Shown here: positions 9,884 through 20,116 of the stretch, piece by piece
How positions within the stretch are numbered: the stretch's first letter is position 1
Layout of the letters: each line of letters opens with the position of its first letter
Assembly: GCA_025449115.1 (NCBI GenBank)
Contig: JAHLKC010000131.1
Location: forward strand, 1 to 64,000
Length of the DNA: 64,000 nt
Source of the DNA: Chytridium lagenaria
Lineage: Eukaryota > Chytridiomycota > Chytridiomycetes > Chytridiales > Chytridiaceae
Direction: 5' to 3'
The notes under the pieces: generated by a model
The model's input: only the letters and a program-made list of their open reading frames with translations
Database searches by the model: none
Told to the model about the DNA's origin: nothing
Made by a program: the position numbers and the translations under genes

Positions 9884-12800
9884 ATGCTCTTTGCAAAGAT
9901 CCTCTCCATGCTGTGGCATCCGCCGTCGCTGCTGATCCCGCGAGGTTCAAGCTCAAGCTCCAGGCTGTCACTCCTCAAACCGTCAACAATGTCTACATGT
10001 TTGACCTTCCTCTCGGTAATTCATCACCTCTACATCTGCATCTGCATTCCTCCCATCATTCGATGCCTTCTATACCCTTGCTTCCTTCTCTCTCTTGCCT
10101 ACATCATCCTGATCATCCCATTACTTTACTCAATCAGGTGTCGACTCTGAAAAATACGTCAAGGACTACTTTAAAGCCAACGGCATGGAGCTCTCCAACA
10201 TGCTCGTCCGCACCAAGATCCAGACCAAGCTCGCCAACATTGTCTCCATTCAGTTTGTCAAGCCCGTTGGTGAGCATCCTCTTTCTTCTCACAAATCACT
10301 CTATATTCCCATCCATCCATCCATCACATCCATCTTCTTGTTTACCTATCTCACACCATCCTGTTTCAGACGAGAGCATCGTCACCGCCATCACCGCCCT
10401 CGACGTGTCCCGTGTCCAACGTATCGCCCGCCCCACTCCCTTTATCGCCAAGGAGAGCACTTCCGCTCTCTACGCCCCAGAGTCCATTCACTCCATCACT
10501 GGTGTGAACGATGCTCGCAACAAGCTCGGCCTTACCGGCAAGGGTATCAAGGTTGCCATCATCGACTCTGGTGTCGACTACAACCACGAGGCTCTTGGCA
10601 GGGTTTTGGACCTGGATTCAAGGTGTCTTATGGTTACGGTCAGTGTCTTTTGCTACCTTTCTGCCATGATCGCTCATCTCACTGTCATGTTTGCTCATCT
10701 CGTGTTCAATCATGATCCCTTGATGTAAATCCTTGACCTGACGAAATTTTTTTGGGTTTGCAGATCTTGTCGGTGACTCTTACAGCGCGTCATCGCCCCC
10801 CGTTGAGGACTCGGATCCTTTGGACGACTGCTCTGACGTCTCACAGTACGTTTAGCCTTTCAATTATCCCTCCGTGTCTTGTATTCTTTGTTATTTCAAT
10901 TTACTAATATTTTTTCTCTCTCAACTTTTACAGCGGAACTCACGTGAGTGGTATCGTTGCTGCCGACGCTACCGCCCTCAAGAAGCCCGAGTGGGCTACC
11001 GACGTTTCTTTCACCGGTGTCGCCCCTGAGGCGACTCTTGGCGCTTACAGGGTATGTACTTTTAAGCATATAGAATCAAACAAAAATAATGAGACTAACT
11101 TCACCTCTTTTGCTATCCTTTAGGTCTTCTCTTGCGACGGTGGAGGCACTGAGTCTGACATCATTGCCAAGGTATTTTTCGCTCACTTGTTCATCATGAT
11201 TTCTACCACAGAAGTCTAACACGTACTTTTTTGATGCATTAGGCTATCTACATGGCTGCTGAGGATGGCTCTGACATCATCAACCTTTCCCTTGGTGGTG
11301 GACCCACTTTTGCCGACTACAGCACTTCCGTCGCCGCCACTCGTGTCGGTGAGGCTGGTCACTTGGTCATCTCTGCCAACGGTAACTCTGGTTCCAGGGT
11401 ACTTTCACCGGTGATCCCCTGGCGCCGCTGCCGGCGGTCTCGGTATCGCTTCCTTTGACAACCTTCAAGTCCCCAAGCCCTTTGTCAAGTTCTCTGCTGT
11501 CAAGCACCAGTTCAACATTGGTGGCAACAAGTGAGTCTTTTCAACCATACCTCTGTGCCCTTGGACCGCCTTTTTCTGACTTTTTTTCATAGCGGTAACT
11601 TTGACTTCACCAAGGACTACGAGGTTGTCATCAACTACCCTACCGCTGATGAGCTTGACAAACTTGACGATGGTCTCTCTGTATCACCCCCGCTGCCGCT
11701 GGCAAGGCTCTCCTCATCCGTTGGGGTGGTGTGAGCTCTAACGCTCGTTGTACCGCTGCCGCCAGGGCCGGTGCCATTGCCTGTATCCTTACGCCAACAC
11801 TGACTCTATCCCCAACATTGGTTCGTTTCTTCTTCTGTCATCCTCGTTTCTTTTTTTCCATCGTTCTTTACCCATATCTTCTATCATCCTCTCTTCTAAT
11901 ATGAATTCAAAACTAACTCGTATGCCTTTTTCAGCTGGTTCCTTGCTCATTCCCCCCTTGCCACCACCCACGACCTCGGTCGCGAGATGCTCAAGGCCGC
12001 CAAGGAGGGCAAGCCCCTCGCCCTCAAGGTCTCTGACAAGCTCGGTCTCTTTGACCTTGCCACCGCTGGTACCGTCTCTGACTTCTCTTCCCTCGGTCTC
12101 GACCTCGAGCTCGCCATCAAGCCCGACCTCGGCGGTATTGGTGGTGAGGTCTACTCCACTGTTTTCAAGCATTCTCAAGAGGCTGGTGCTTGAAGGCCCC
12201 TTACGCTGTTTACGGCGGTACCTCCATGGCCACCCCTTACGTTGCTGGTGTCTCTGCTCTCCTCCTCCAGGCTCTTGGCAGGTCCCGTCCTACTTTTGAC
12301 GAGTTCCGCACTCTCCTCCAGAACACGGCCAACTTTGCCAAGAAGCACGACTCTGACCTTGTCGACTCTGTCGCTTACCAGGGTGCCGGTCTCATCAACG
12401 CCTACGCTGCCATCACCTCCAAGACCACCGTCTACCCCTCCCGTCTTGCCTTGAACGACACCAAGACATCAACCAGCACTACAAGCTCACCGTCACCAAC
12501 AAGAACACCAGGTCTATCGACTACACCATCAAGCACCAACCCGCTCTCCAACTCACCCCTTCCCGCCGGTGATGACGCCACCCTTGGAGCCGTCGACCAG
12601 GCCTACACTGCCGACTACGCCACCGTCCAATTTAGCCGCAACAACGACAAAGTCGACACCCTCACCTTCACCCTCGCCGCCGGTGCCTCCCGCTCCTTCA
12701 ACGTTTTCACGTCCAACCCCCTTCCAACGCCATCCAAGGTCTCTTCCCCATCTACTCTGGTTACGTTGTCGTGGACGCGGACGGTGACAAGGTCGCCTCT

Positions 12801-13614
12801 GTCCCTTACGCTGGTGTCGTCGGAAACTACAAGGAAGCCCCTATCTGGGTGAAAAATCTGCTAAATACGACGCTGTCCTCAAGGACGCCCGTGCCGCCGC
12901 TGCCCTCACCGACCTTGGTCTCACCCCCGCCCCAACGCCACCCTCACCACCGGTGTCTATGACCTCTACAACGGCTTTGCTTCCACCATCCCCGAAAACT
13001 CTGTGCACAACTTGACCGAGGCAGGTCTCCTTGTCATCCCTATTGTCGCCACCTCCTCTAGGTTTGCGAGAGTCGAGGCTATCTACAAGGGACGCGATTG
13101 GTCCGCTCTTACCGCCTAATGTCTCAGGAAGACTCAACTGCATTTGATTGGAACTTCTATCCCTTTGAACCCAGATGCTACGGGTGCCATCAGCCCTGGA
13201 GGAATTGCTAACCTTTACGCCAACCCTCTTCAGAGGAACCACTATGATGGTGACTCTAGGCCTACCGCTTACTACTTTGAAGGAAGTGTCCTTTCTAACC
13301 TCACGTGAGTTGTCTATTTCCTCCTTTCACCCTCTATTCCCTTCTATTTTCTCTCCTACGCCATACACTCCCCTGTCGATTCTCCCCCTATACTCTGTCT
13401 ATTTTCTCCCACACCTATACACTCCTGTCACTCCCCTACACACTCGCCTAACTCTTTTTCTTTTCAGTGACCCCGACGCCGCCCTCTCACCCTCCCCGCC
13501 GGAAAGTACCAGATCCGTTTCACCGCCCTCAAGCACTTTGGACGTGTCAACGCCCCCATTGCCGGAAACGACTTTGACACTGTCTACTCCAACACCTTTG
13601 ACATTGTCTACTAA
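9884..13614 (+). CDS. Secreted subtilisin-type serine protease (S8) with PA domain, 10 exons
   Basis: Peptidase S8 endoprotease, probably secreted. Exons inferred from GT-AG junctions that keep the frame: 9884-10015, 10138-10269, 10370-10638, 10764-10845, 10934-11051, 11124-11171, 11243-11530, 11593-11820, 11935-13304, 13468-13614. Visible in order: hydrophobic leader starting MLFAKILSML, inhibitor-like propeptide, catalytic Asp in VAIIDSGVDYNHE, catalytic His in GTHVSGIVAA, oxyanion Asn in ISANGNSGS, an inserted PA domain (about 11600-12000), catalytic Ser in YGGTSMATPYVAG, then a long C-terminal fibronectin-like region ending in NTFDIVY. The layout resembles bacterial Vpr-like and fungal minor extracellular proteases of about 900 residues. 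Single-base gaps break the frame near 9912 (inside the leader), 10605, 11398, 11690, 11790 and 12190, and further on. The second copy at 43853 is intact at several of these sites, so sequencing error is as likely as decay. Confidence 0.88.
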
Positions 13615-13807
13615 ACCCCTACTGTCAAAAAAAACTTTAGCTTCCAATGTTGGGCGGCAGTTTTTTTTGGGATGATACTTTAAGCCCTCATGACCTTTTT
13701 TCCCGATTACCACTGTGGTGGTTTTTTGTGCGGATACTTTTTTTGTTGTTTTGTTGACCTCTTTTGTTTAGTTTACACTGGTTGTTTTTTTTTTAATGGT
13801 TTGCCTC

Positions 13808-13820
13808 ATTTATAAATAAA
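13808..13820 (+). terminator. Probable polyadenylation signal of the protease gene
   Basis: AATAAA within TTTATAAATAAATATGG, about 200 bp after the stop codon. The second copy keeps AATAAA at about 46332. Confidence 0.4.
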
Positions 13821-13868
13821 TATGGTATTTAGAATAGCCTCATTTACAAATAAAATGGTGTTTAGAAT

Positions 13869-13941
13869 ACGTGTTTTTGTGCAAAATGCAACTCAACGAA
13901 AAAACATTCACAACTGCACAAAAACACGTAGAGTTGCATTT
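13869..13941. repeat. Two interleaved inverted repeats
   Basis: ACGTGTTTTTGTGCA (13869-13883) is complementary to 13915-13929, and AAATGCAACTC (13884-13894) to 13931-13941. The paralogous position at 46376-46420 has a shorter version in which the middle part is inverted (see findings). Confidence 0.85.
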
Positions 13942-14204
13942 TTGACAATGTTCTGTACGGTGTTTGGTATCCGTGAATTCCACTGCTTCAGAAAATGTGG
14001 CCTGTGAGGGTAAACGTGACAGCCTTCTTTACATCATTGCAGCTGCTGGAGATAGACGGATGAGATTGAATTAGGCTGCACGCTCTACCCTTTCTTCATT
14101 GATCCGACTTTTCATTTTTCTAACGCATTCAATGAGCATCGATGTATCATCCCTGCAACCAGTATCGCGATACCGGAACGGATTTGCTTTATTTGTGGGA
14201 AACG

Positions 14205-14395
14205 GATTTCGAGTTGAGGCGGAGAGGATGGCGGATGTGGGGATGGGTGAACTTTCGTGATGAGTGCATCTTCAAGGGGTTTCACGGGAGAATATAGTTT
14301 CGAGTTCAGACGGAGATGTGGGGATGGGGTCAGAAGGATCTGAATATTCGTGATGGATGCATCCTCAAGGGGTTTAACGGGATGCAGGAGTAAAA
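14205..14395. repeat. Degenerate tandem repeat of about 100 bp
   Basis: Two imperfect units share TTTCGAGTT, GGAGA(T)GTGGGGATGGG, CGTGATG(A/G)(A/G)TGCATC and TCAAGGGGTTT. A third partial unit begins near 14405. Minus-strand frames through this region simply translate the repeat and are not called as genes. The same structure is present in copy 2 at about 46630-46860. Confidence 0.6.
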
Positions 14396-15590
14396 AGGAT
14401 TTATCTGAATATCCGTGATGGGTATCCTCTGGAGGAAGGTGGAGAAATGAAGAATCGTTGAGGGATGCTTGGATGTTTGGTGAACTGAATAATGCGAGTA
14501 CGTGGTTTTTGGTATTGTGAATGATGGTTTGGGGATTGGAGTTGGTGGTCTGGAGTCGTTTGGTTTGGCTTTGTCGAATCTTGTTGTTGAATGCCGGAGT
14601 GCCAGCTTTGCCATTCCATTCGTTTGAGTGTGGGTAGCTGGCTTAAACTTTCAGTCTTTTAGAGTATGGCAGCTATATGTCTGTAAAGAAACTTGACGTT
14701 GGTTTCTTTGTTCTTTTGGGGGTCGTCTTTTCCGTGTATTCTCAGTGGCTCCAAAGAGAGGAGACTTGCAACCTGTAAAGTTAGCGGTTAACCCATATGT
14801 GAAATATGTTCTTTGTGATGAAAGTTAAGACGCTGTAACGCGGCTTTTTCCAAAACTTTTGTCGCATGCTCCCTTTTTCTGCAACTGAAGCTGGCTACCT
14901 CTGCATCAGATATTTGAGAAGTGAATCTAATTACCGAGCTCATTCATGTCATGTCATGCTTTTAAAGTCTTATACTAAACGCGTTGACTTCCAACTACCC
15001 GTGTGATGTTTAACATTTCAGCGAAAAAATTTAATGTAAGGCAACAATAAACAATGACCAGAAGACCCAGGACTTACGAGGAATTGCCCAACTTACCTCC
15101 AATTCTAATTAAAAATGGCAGAGTGTTCTTCTTTATCGAAAATTAACCTGACTTCCATCCGATTATATCCATATCATTATCTGAAGTTTCGGGTCAACTA
15201 CAAAGTCCATCTCACGCAAACACTCTCTTCACACTACAGAACAAAAACAATCGCAGGTCGCGTTTTAAATCCTACCCCCCGCCTCTTACGAAAATATGTA
15301 AAAACAGCCACATTCTCGAGCTGAAAAGAAAAGGAGGTCTATCAAGTTTCCTTGTTAACATGGAAAAATTAAAGGTAGCAAAAGAAAACGAGGTTCAGGA
15401 GCTCCAAAGGCATAAAAAATCAATAAAGGCGAAAAAAACAACAATAATAGATATATCTAATAAAAACAAAAGTATAGAAAAAATAAAGAAAAAAACAGGG
15501 ACGTATTATACGGCTGACGAAAACTCCTTAAAGCCACACCCCACATCTTTCACAACCCTATTCGCAGGCAAGCATCCAACAACGCCCCCC
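14396..15590. other. Non-coding 3' region of the duplicated segment
   Basis: No convincing gene. A plus-strand frame at 15360-15695 is Lys-rich and not maintained in copy 2, where a one-base insertion near 47940 breaks it. Oligo-A-rich stretches dominate 15400-15500. Confidence 0.35.
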
Positions 15591-16807
15591 CTACTCCCTC
15601 CCTGTCTCTCTCACAGCCACCTCAAAACATTCCACGCAATACTCTACCAGCGCGAGTTGACACCGTCCAATAGAATCTCGGAGGACGGCAAATAACGAAA
15701 GGAGGGAGACGACGGTATTTCGGAGATGTGGGATGACGAATGCTTGGATGTATTTTTCGAGGGTTTCAAGTTTGGTTATAGGTTGATCAGAATAGGTGTT
15801 CATTTTTAGGAGCATAGCCTCCAGGCAATATTTACACCGCATTCAAAATATGGATCAAATCCTTACTCGCCTGCGTACTCAAATCTCCAAATTCTTTCTC
15901 ACTTTCTCAAACTAACTCTAACCAACAGGACGTTAATACAAGGCCTCCCCCACTAGGATCTGACTATCCTCCTCTTCTTCTCCTCGACTACAACAACCGC
16001 TGCCTTCTCCACCATCCTCTGCGTCTCATCAAGGTCCATACGCTCTTTCGACACCAATCTATCAAACCGTCCCGAGATTTGGCGGCAAACGCTTTGGTCC
16101 CCTTGACTGTGAATTCTTGTGCAACGTCAGTCAATAAAGGCAAATCAGAGTTTTCACAGACTTCATTTTCCCTTCCTCCGTCACCGTTGGAGCATCCATC
16201 TTCAACCCCTTTGCCCGTCTCAGCTTTTTTACTGTACTCGTCTTCTTTGGCGGCTTCGACGGTGAGGACGGTGATTCCTTTTTTAAGAGAACTTTGTGAT
16301 CTCGGATTCAATCTGCTTGTAGAGGAATGGTGAAGTGATAAATAATATGATCGAATATTTGGAAACGACTACAGGAAGGGAGCTAAGGTTTTTGCATAAA
16401 TGAACAAAGCTCCTCCTCACGCTCTCTTCCAACAACGAGGTGTGGCGATAGGGAGATTGGGGGTGGAGGGGTGGAGAGGTGGGGCGGAACGGATGTGAGA
16501 GGGGAGATGGAAAGACGTGGAGAGTAGGGGTGTGAAGGGTTGTTGTGGTAGTTGGCGGTGGTGGTTGTTGTGAGGGGAGATATGGGTGAAGGTGGAGGTG
16601 AATCTGGATGCTGTTGTTGTTGATGAGAAATGGACAGCGAAACCCTGAATGCTGTTGTTGTTGAAGAGGAATGGACAGCGATAGCGACGATGACGGCGAG
16701 ATATTTTCTGAAGAAGTTCTTGTAGCAGTGGAAGACGAAGATGCAGCTACACCACCATTACTCCCTCCAATGTCGCCACCTGCTTCCCCTCCTTCTTTTT
16801 CTCTCAT
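15591..16807 (-). CDS. Possible unknown minus-strand gene, multi-exon or broken
   Basis: Three minus-strand frames in line may belong to one gene. The first (16807-16283) has a low-complexity Ser/Thr/Pro/Gln-rich start and ends in a more ordered part, LLEESVRRSFVHLCKNLSSL. The second (16311-15988) is charged. The third (15842-15591) is helical and hydrophobic, with KLETLEKYIQAFVIPHL and LALVEYCVECFEVAV. I recognise no family. Support comes from the paralogous copy: about 490 bp from 15520 to 16013 are identical to 47956-48449 although flanking sequence differs by several percent, so this part is either under constraint or recently converted. The intron structure could not be fixed, and the coordinates are only the span of the frames. 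Confidence 0.3.
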
Positions 16808-16809
16808 AA

Positions 16810-17503
16810 ATATTAGTATTATCTATAATGACGGGAGGTGTAGGGAGTGCAGTTAGAGTAATGACTGACTCCTGGGCGTGGTATCCATACAATATTTATA
16901 CCTTTCCAGAGGTATGATAATGTTTGAGGGAAGGTAAACATACATCCAAACAATAATAATATTACTCTCTATCTTAGTTTGAAGGAGAAGCATGATTAAA
17001 GTTTTTTTCTCTTTTCTTCGCTACACTGTTCTTTTTTCACGCTGTAAAGCGTTTCATTTTTCGTGCTCATTACGATCGTTCAAAAGTAAGTTTTTTGTTT
17101 CTTCTTTTAAAACCCACATACGTTTACGCAACGAAAGCACCCGCTTTTTAAGATCCATCTGCCGTTATTTTTTATCTTGCATTCATCAATACAAACTTCT
17201 TGTTACTTTGTCGTGGAATTTTAAAACCTGAAAGCTGAATGCCCGCATTTTATATCTGCTCGCCGTTAATTCGAATAGACCCGGCTGCGGGACACAGGGG
17301 CGGGGAGACCAAGTAAATAAATACAAGCTGAGGGGCAACGCACTCCTCACTGTATATGTAATAAGAATACCGAAATAAAAGATGAAGGGTGCCTCATGCG
17401 GTAGTCTTTACCTTTTCTCTAATTAATTATCGATTGTAAACAACCCCTTACTACATCATCAGAACCCCCAACTCCACTTATCCCATCATCACATCACAAC
17501 CCC
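16810..17503. other. No recognisable feature
   Basis: AT-rich sequence shared with copy 2 up to 17418. A 79-codon plus-strand frame at 16992-17231 has no motif. The last 85 bases before the gag fragment are unique to this copy. Confidence 0.3.
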
Positions 17504-17602
17504 TTGACCGTGGCATCCCTCATCCCTCCGTCCCCCTCCAAGCGCGTCGAAAGCCCTATGGCAGAATGCACGAAAGCCCTGACCGCAGCAGTCCAGGCCC
17601 TG
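17504..17602 (+). pseudogene. 5' fragment of a gag-like gene, cut by the gypsy element
   Basis: The frame reads VASLIPPSPSKRVESPMAEC and then TKALTAAVQAL up to base 17602, where the 5' LTR of the chromovirus starts. The same gene resumes at 23710 with HARMESAVQQMF. Removing the inserted element and one CCTG copy joins the two halves in frame. The product looks like a retroelement Gag with an N-terminal coiled coil. The first codons and promoter are not resolved. Confidence 0.65.
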
Positions 17603-17755
17603 TGTCGCGGGATCCTCGGCTATGTCACTCCCCCGACATCTCCTACAAATACTGGACAACTATCTTGTACGACACAACAACAAATATATTCTGGTTTTCA
17701 CCGACTCCTTGCTTCACTGCCTTCTTATAGTCGTCATTGAAGCACTCCGTCTTCA
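17603..17755 (+). repeat. 5' LTR of the chromovirus
   Basis: 153 bp, TG...CA ends, nearly identical to 23558-23709. It is preceded by CCTG, the target-site duplicate. Confidence 0.92.
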
Positions 17756-17922
17756 TTTTTTTTTCGGTGAATTACCCTTGTTCTGTCATCACAGTTTCTT
17801 TTTTTCTTCCTCATTGTTCCTCTTCTCTCCCCTCTCGTCTCTCTGTTTGAGTAATCTCTTCATTCAGATCCTTCATTCTATCTTCAGTTACTTCTCTCCA
17901 CAACCACCTCACATCCTCCGTC

Positions 17923-19116
17923 ATGTCTGCATCTGATGTGACTGAACTGGACGCTTTTTCTGAGGCTCAGCTTCAGCAGGTCCTTGATGCGCGCATGGAA
18001 GAGCATCGCCTTACTGAAGAACGTCGGCTTAAAGAAACGAGTCTCCGTGCTGAAATTGTTCAGCTTAAGGACAACGTCATTGCATTTAAGGCCAACTTTA
18101 GTTCCGATACAGCGCAAGCCGTCGCTGATACTTTAAGCTTGTCCGTCATTCAGACCCGACTTGAGTCCTCCTTTGATGACCCCAATGAGCGAAAGGCTAC
18201 TCTCGCTGAACGTACTCGTCTTACCGACCGCATCAAATCTCTCCAGTCCAAACTTGACACGCATTCTAACGTCATCTCCAATCTTGAGCGTACTATTCAA
18301 TACAAGGAAGATGCGTTGCTTGTCCTTATTCCGCCTCCTTCTCGACCATCCCCTTCCTTGCAGTCGGCTCATCCTCCCTCCACGGCATCTTTTGACTCCC
18401 CTCAGTCATTCCATAAAATTCGTTCTATTCCCTCGTCTGCTCCTATTTGGGCCCCTCCTCAGTTTTCTACGGGCAGTCAATCCTCATCTGGTGGCATTCG
18501 CTTTGCTGACTACATGGATTTCGAGGCCAAATTCCAGACTTGGGCTGATGCTAATCAGGCGTCTGTTGCTGACGTCACGTCATGGATTGCTGCCTCTATT
18601 CCCACTCACTTTGCGGATTCCCTCAAGTCCTCAGCCCCATATGACTCGACGACAAGTATCTATTCTTTCCTTCGCAAGGCTGCTTATCCAGAGTTCGACA
18701 ATTACAAACATGAAGCGACACTCCTAATGATGCAACTATCGCCTGGTTCCTCTACCACCTTTCACATTACTGAATGGATGAAACAGGCCTACCGTGCTGG
18801 ATACGATGACACTGCCTTCCATCGTCGCCGCCCTCTTTTCACGGCCAGCTTTCGCTCTGCTTGTCCCAGTCTTTATACCGAACTGCGCTCATTCATGGCG
18901 CGAGGTGAAGGGTCTTCTTTCGCTGCATTAAAGCACCATGCGCTTATTCAAGCCCCTCTTCATCCAGTTCTCTCTTCTCTCTCACTTTCATCCCGATTCC
19001 CACCCAATCCCTCTCTCAAATCTCCGACTACTATGAACGCTTCCCCGCCATCTTCCCCGGGACCTTATAGCCCTTGCCCTACCCACGGGCCGAGCCACAC
19101 TTTGGGGACGCTGTAA
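17923..19116 (+). CDS. gag: Gag of the chromovirus
   Basis: A 397-codon frame beginning MSASDVTELDAF. Residues 1-120 are strongly coiled-coil (Leu, Glu, Arg and Lys heptads). After a Pro/Ser-rich linker, residues of about 200-340 form a retrotransposon capsid-like helical region (FADYMDFEAKFQTWADAN, then SIYSFLRKAAYPEFDNYKHE). Gag packages the element RNA in cytoplasmic particles. The frame stops before a zinc knuckle, but a CX2CX9HX4C knuckle appears in another frame at about 19485-19545, so the full Gag probably continues through an intron or a sequence error in 19116-19480. The start fits the position after a pyrimidine-rich leader 170 bp behind the LTR. Confidence 0.85.
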   Translation: MSASDVTELDAFSEAQLQQVLDARMEEHRLTEERRLKETSLRAEIVQLKDNVIAFKANFSSDTAQAVADTLSLSVIQTRLESSFDDPNERKATLAERTRLTDRIKSLQSKLDTHSNVISNLERTIQYKEDALLVLIPPPSRPSPSLQSAHPPSTASFDSPQSFHKIRSIPSSAPIWAPPQFSTGSQSSSGGIRFADYMDFEAKFQTWADANQASVADVTSWIAASIPTHFADSLKSSAPYDSTTSIYSFLRKAAYPEFDNYKHEATLLMMQLSPGSSTTFHITEWMKQAYRAGYDDTAFHRRRPLFTASFRSACPSLYTELRSFMARGEGSSFAALKHHALIQAPLHPVLSSLSLSSRFPPNPSLKSPTTMNASPPSSPGPYSPCPTHGPSHTLGTL

Positions 19117-19480
19117 TGCATTTCCCTACCCGTAAGTTCAGTTGTGTCATGCTTTACATTATTGACTACCTTTTTGTAAATTCATGCTGCGTCTTCCCTT
19201 ACATTCATGCTGCGTATTAGTATTTATTTTTTTATGTATACATATATTCATGCCGCGCTCTATATTCATTCATGCTGCCTTATCTACCTCATGCCGCTTT
19301 CTTTCTCTTTCATGCGCGTTCTTATACATTCTATCGTCCTCATCCTATATTATAGCAATCGTTCTCCTACCATAGTTACACCATATAATCGCCCGCCCTC
19401 TGACCCTGTATCGTCTTACCTCGTCCTCAAGCTCAACTTAAATCTCCTCAAACTACTCGTTCTTCTACCCCGTCCGCATT
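19117..19480 (+). other. Linker or possible intron with repeated TTCATGCYGC motif
   Basis: Between the Gag frame and the zinc knuckle lies pyrimidine-rich sequence. ATTCATGC(T/C)GCG-like motifs recur at about 19182, 19204, 19248 and 19269, with shorter relatives at 19290 and 19310. A GTAAGTTCAG sequence at 19131 looks like a 5' splice site, but the 3' site could not be fixed. Confidence 0.35.
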
Positions 19481-19772
19481 CCCCTGTCCTCATTGCTCCG
19501 TGATTCCGGGTGCTGCTGCTTCGCATTCGGAGTCCAATTGTTGGCGTACTTACCCGCATCTTCGCCCTCCTCGCCCTGTTGCCTCTGCTGCCACCGGTTC
19601 CAATACCACACCGCCTTCGGCCCATATCACTCAAAGCCGCCTTGCTGTTGTCAATAATGATTCTTCCCCCACCCTTTTTTCCCCTGTCCGTGAACTTACT
19701 CCCGGTGACTTTGATATTATCGACTCTCTCATGCAATCTTCTCCCACCCTTAACAATTCCTCTCACACTTAA
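19481..19772 (+). CDS. C-terminal Gag segment with zinc knuckle
   Basis: The frame contains C-P-H-C, then a His and a final Cys in SHSESNCW, spacing CX2CX9HX4C, a retroviral-type nucleic-acid-binding knuckle. It is followed by a Thr/Pro/Ser-rich tail that stops at 19772. It belongs to the Gag of the surrounding element; the connection to the 17923-19116 frame is inferred. Confidence 0.5.
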
Positions 19773-20020
19773 TGTTTTGTCTTCTGTTATGCATTTGGTA
19801 TTTTGCAGTTCCCCTGTATACTCTTATGTTCGGTACTGCCCTTTGTTTATTGCATCTGACCCACTGCCCTTTGTTTATTGCATCTGATCCTGTATAATTG
19901 TATCGTTTTTGCGATTTGTGTTTTGCCTTCTCGCTGTATTCTTCCTTCTCTCTCCGTCGTGTTCTTTCTTGCGGACCCCCTGTACTATTGTTTCTTCTAT
20001 TCTTGTTTCAGCCCCACCAA

Positions 20021-20021
<1 letters not shown>

Positions 20022-20053
<32 letters not shown>
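20022..20053 (+). repeat. A32 homopolymer
   Basis: Thirty-two consecutive A residues between the gag and pol parts of the chromovirus. Its length equals that of the G run at 23523-23554. Confidence 0.95.
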
Positions 20054-20054
<1 letters not shown>

Positions 20055-20116
20055 GGGTTTCTTCCTTTGCAGCAACAACTAAAAATAATTATACCTTCCC
20101 CAGCGTGCTCTGCATC

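Larger units (their letters stand above)
11364..17418 (+). repeat. Segmental duplication, copy 1
   Basis: From TGGTCATCTCTGCC at 11364 to about 17418, this segment is repeated in direct orientation at 43853-49874, including protease introns, the 3' flank and all non-coding sequence, at high identity with small indels. Copy 1 has the full 5' half of the protease gene to its left and copy 2 does not, so the breakpoint lies inside protease exon 7. Further to the right both copies continue into the same gag-like gene and LINE, so the original duplicated unit was larger. Confidence 0.93.

Noticed and set aside
13399..13713. Minus-strand frames opposite the protease gene
   Set aside because: Low-complexity antisense readings of GC-rich exons. 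The plus strand carries the splice sites and catalytic motifs.
14330..14614. Minus-strand gene in the protease 3' flank (and copy at 46698-47045)
   Set aside because: It reads through a degenerate tandem repeat, and the two copies diverge by frameshifts rather than by codon-preserving changes.
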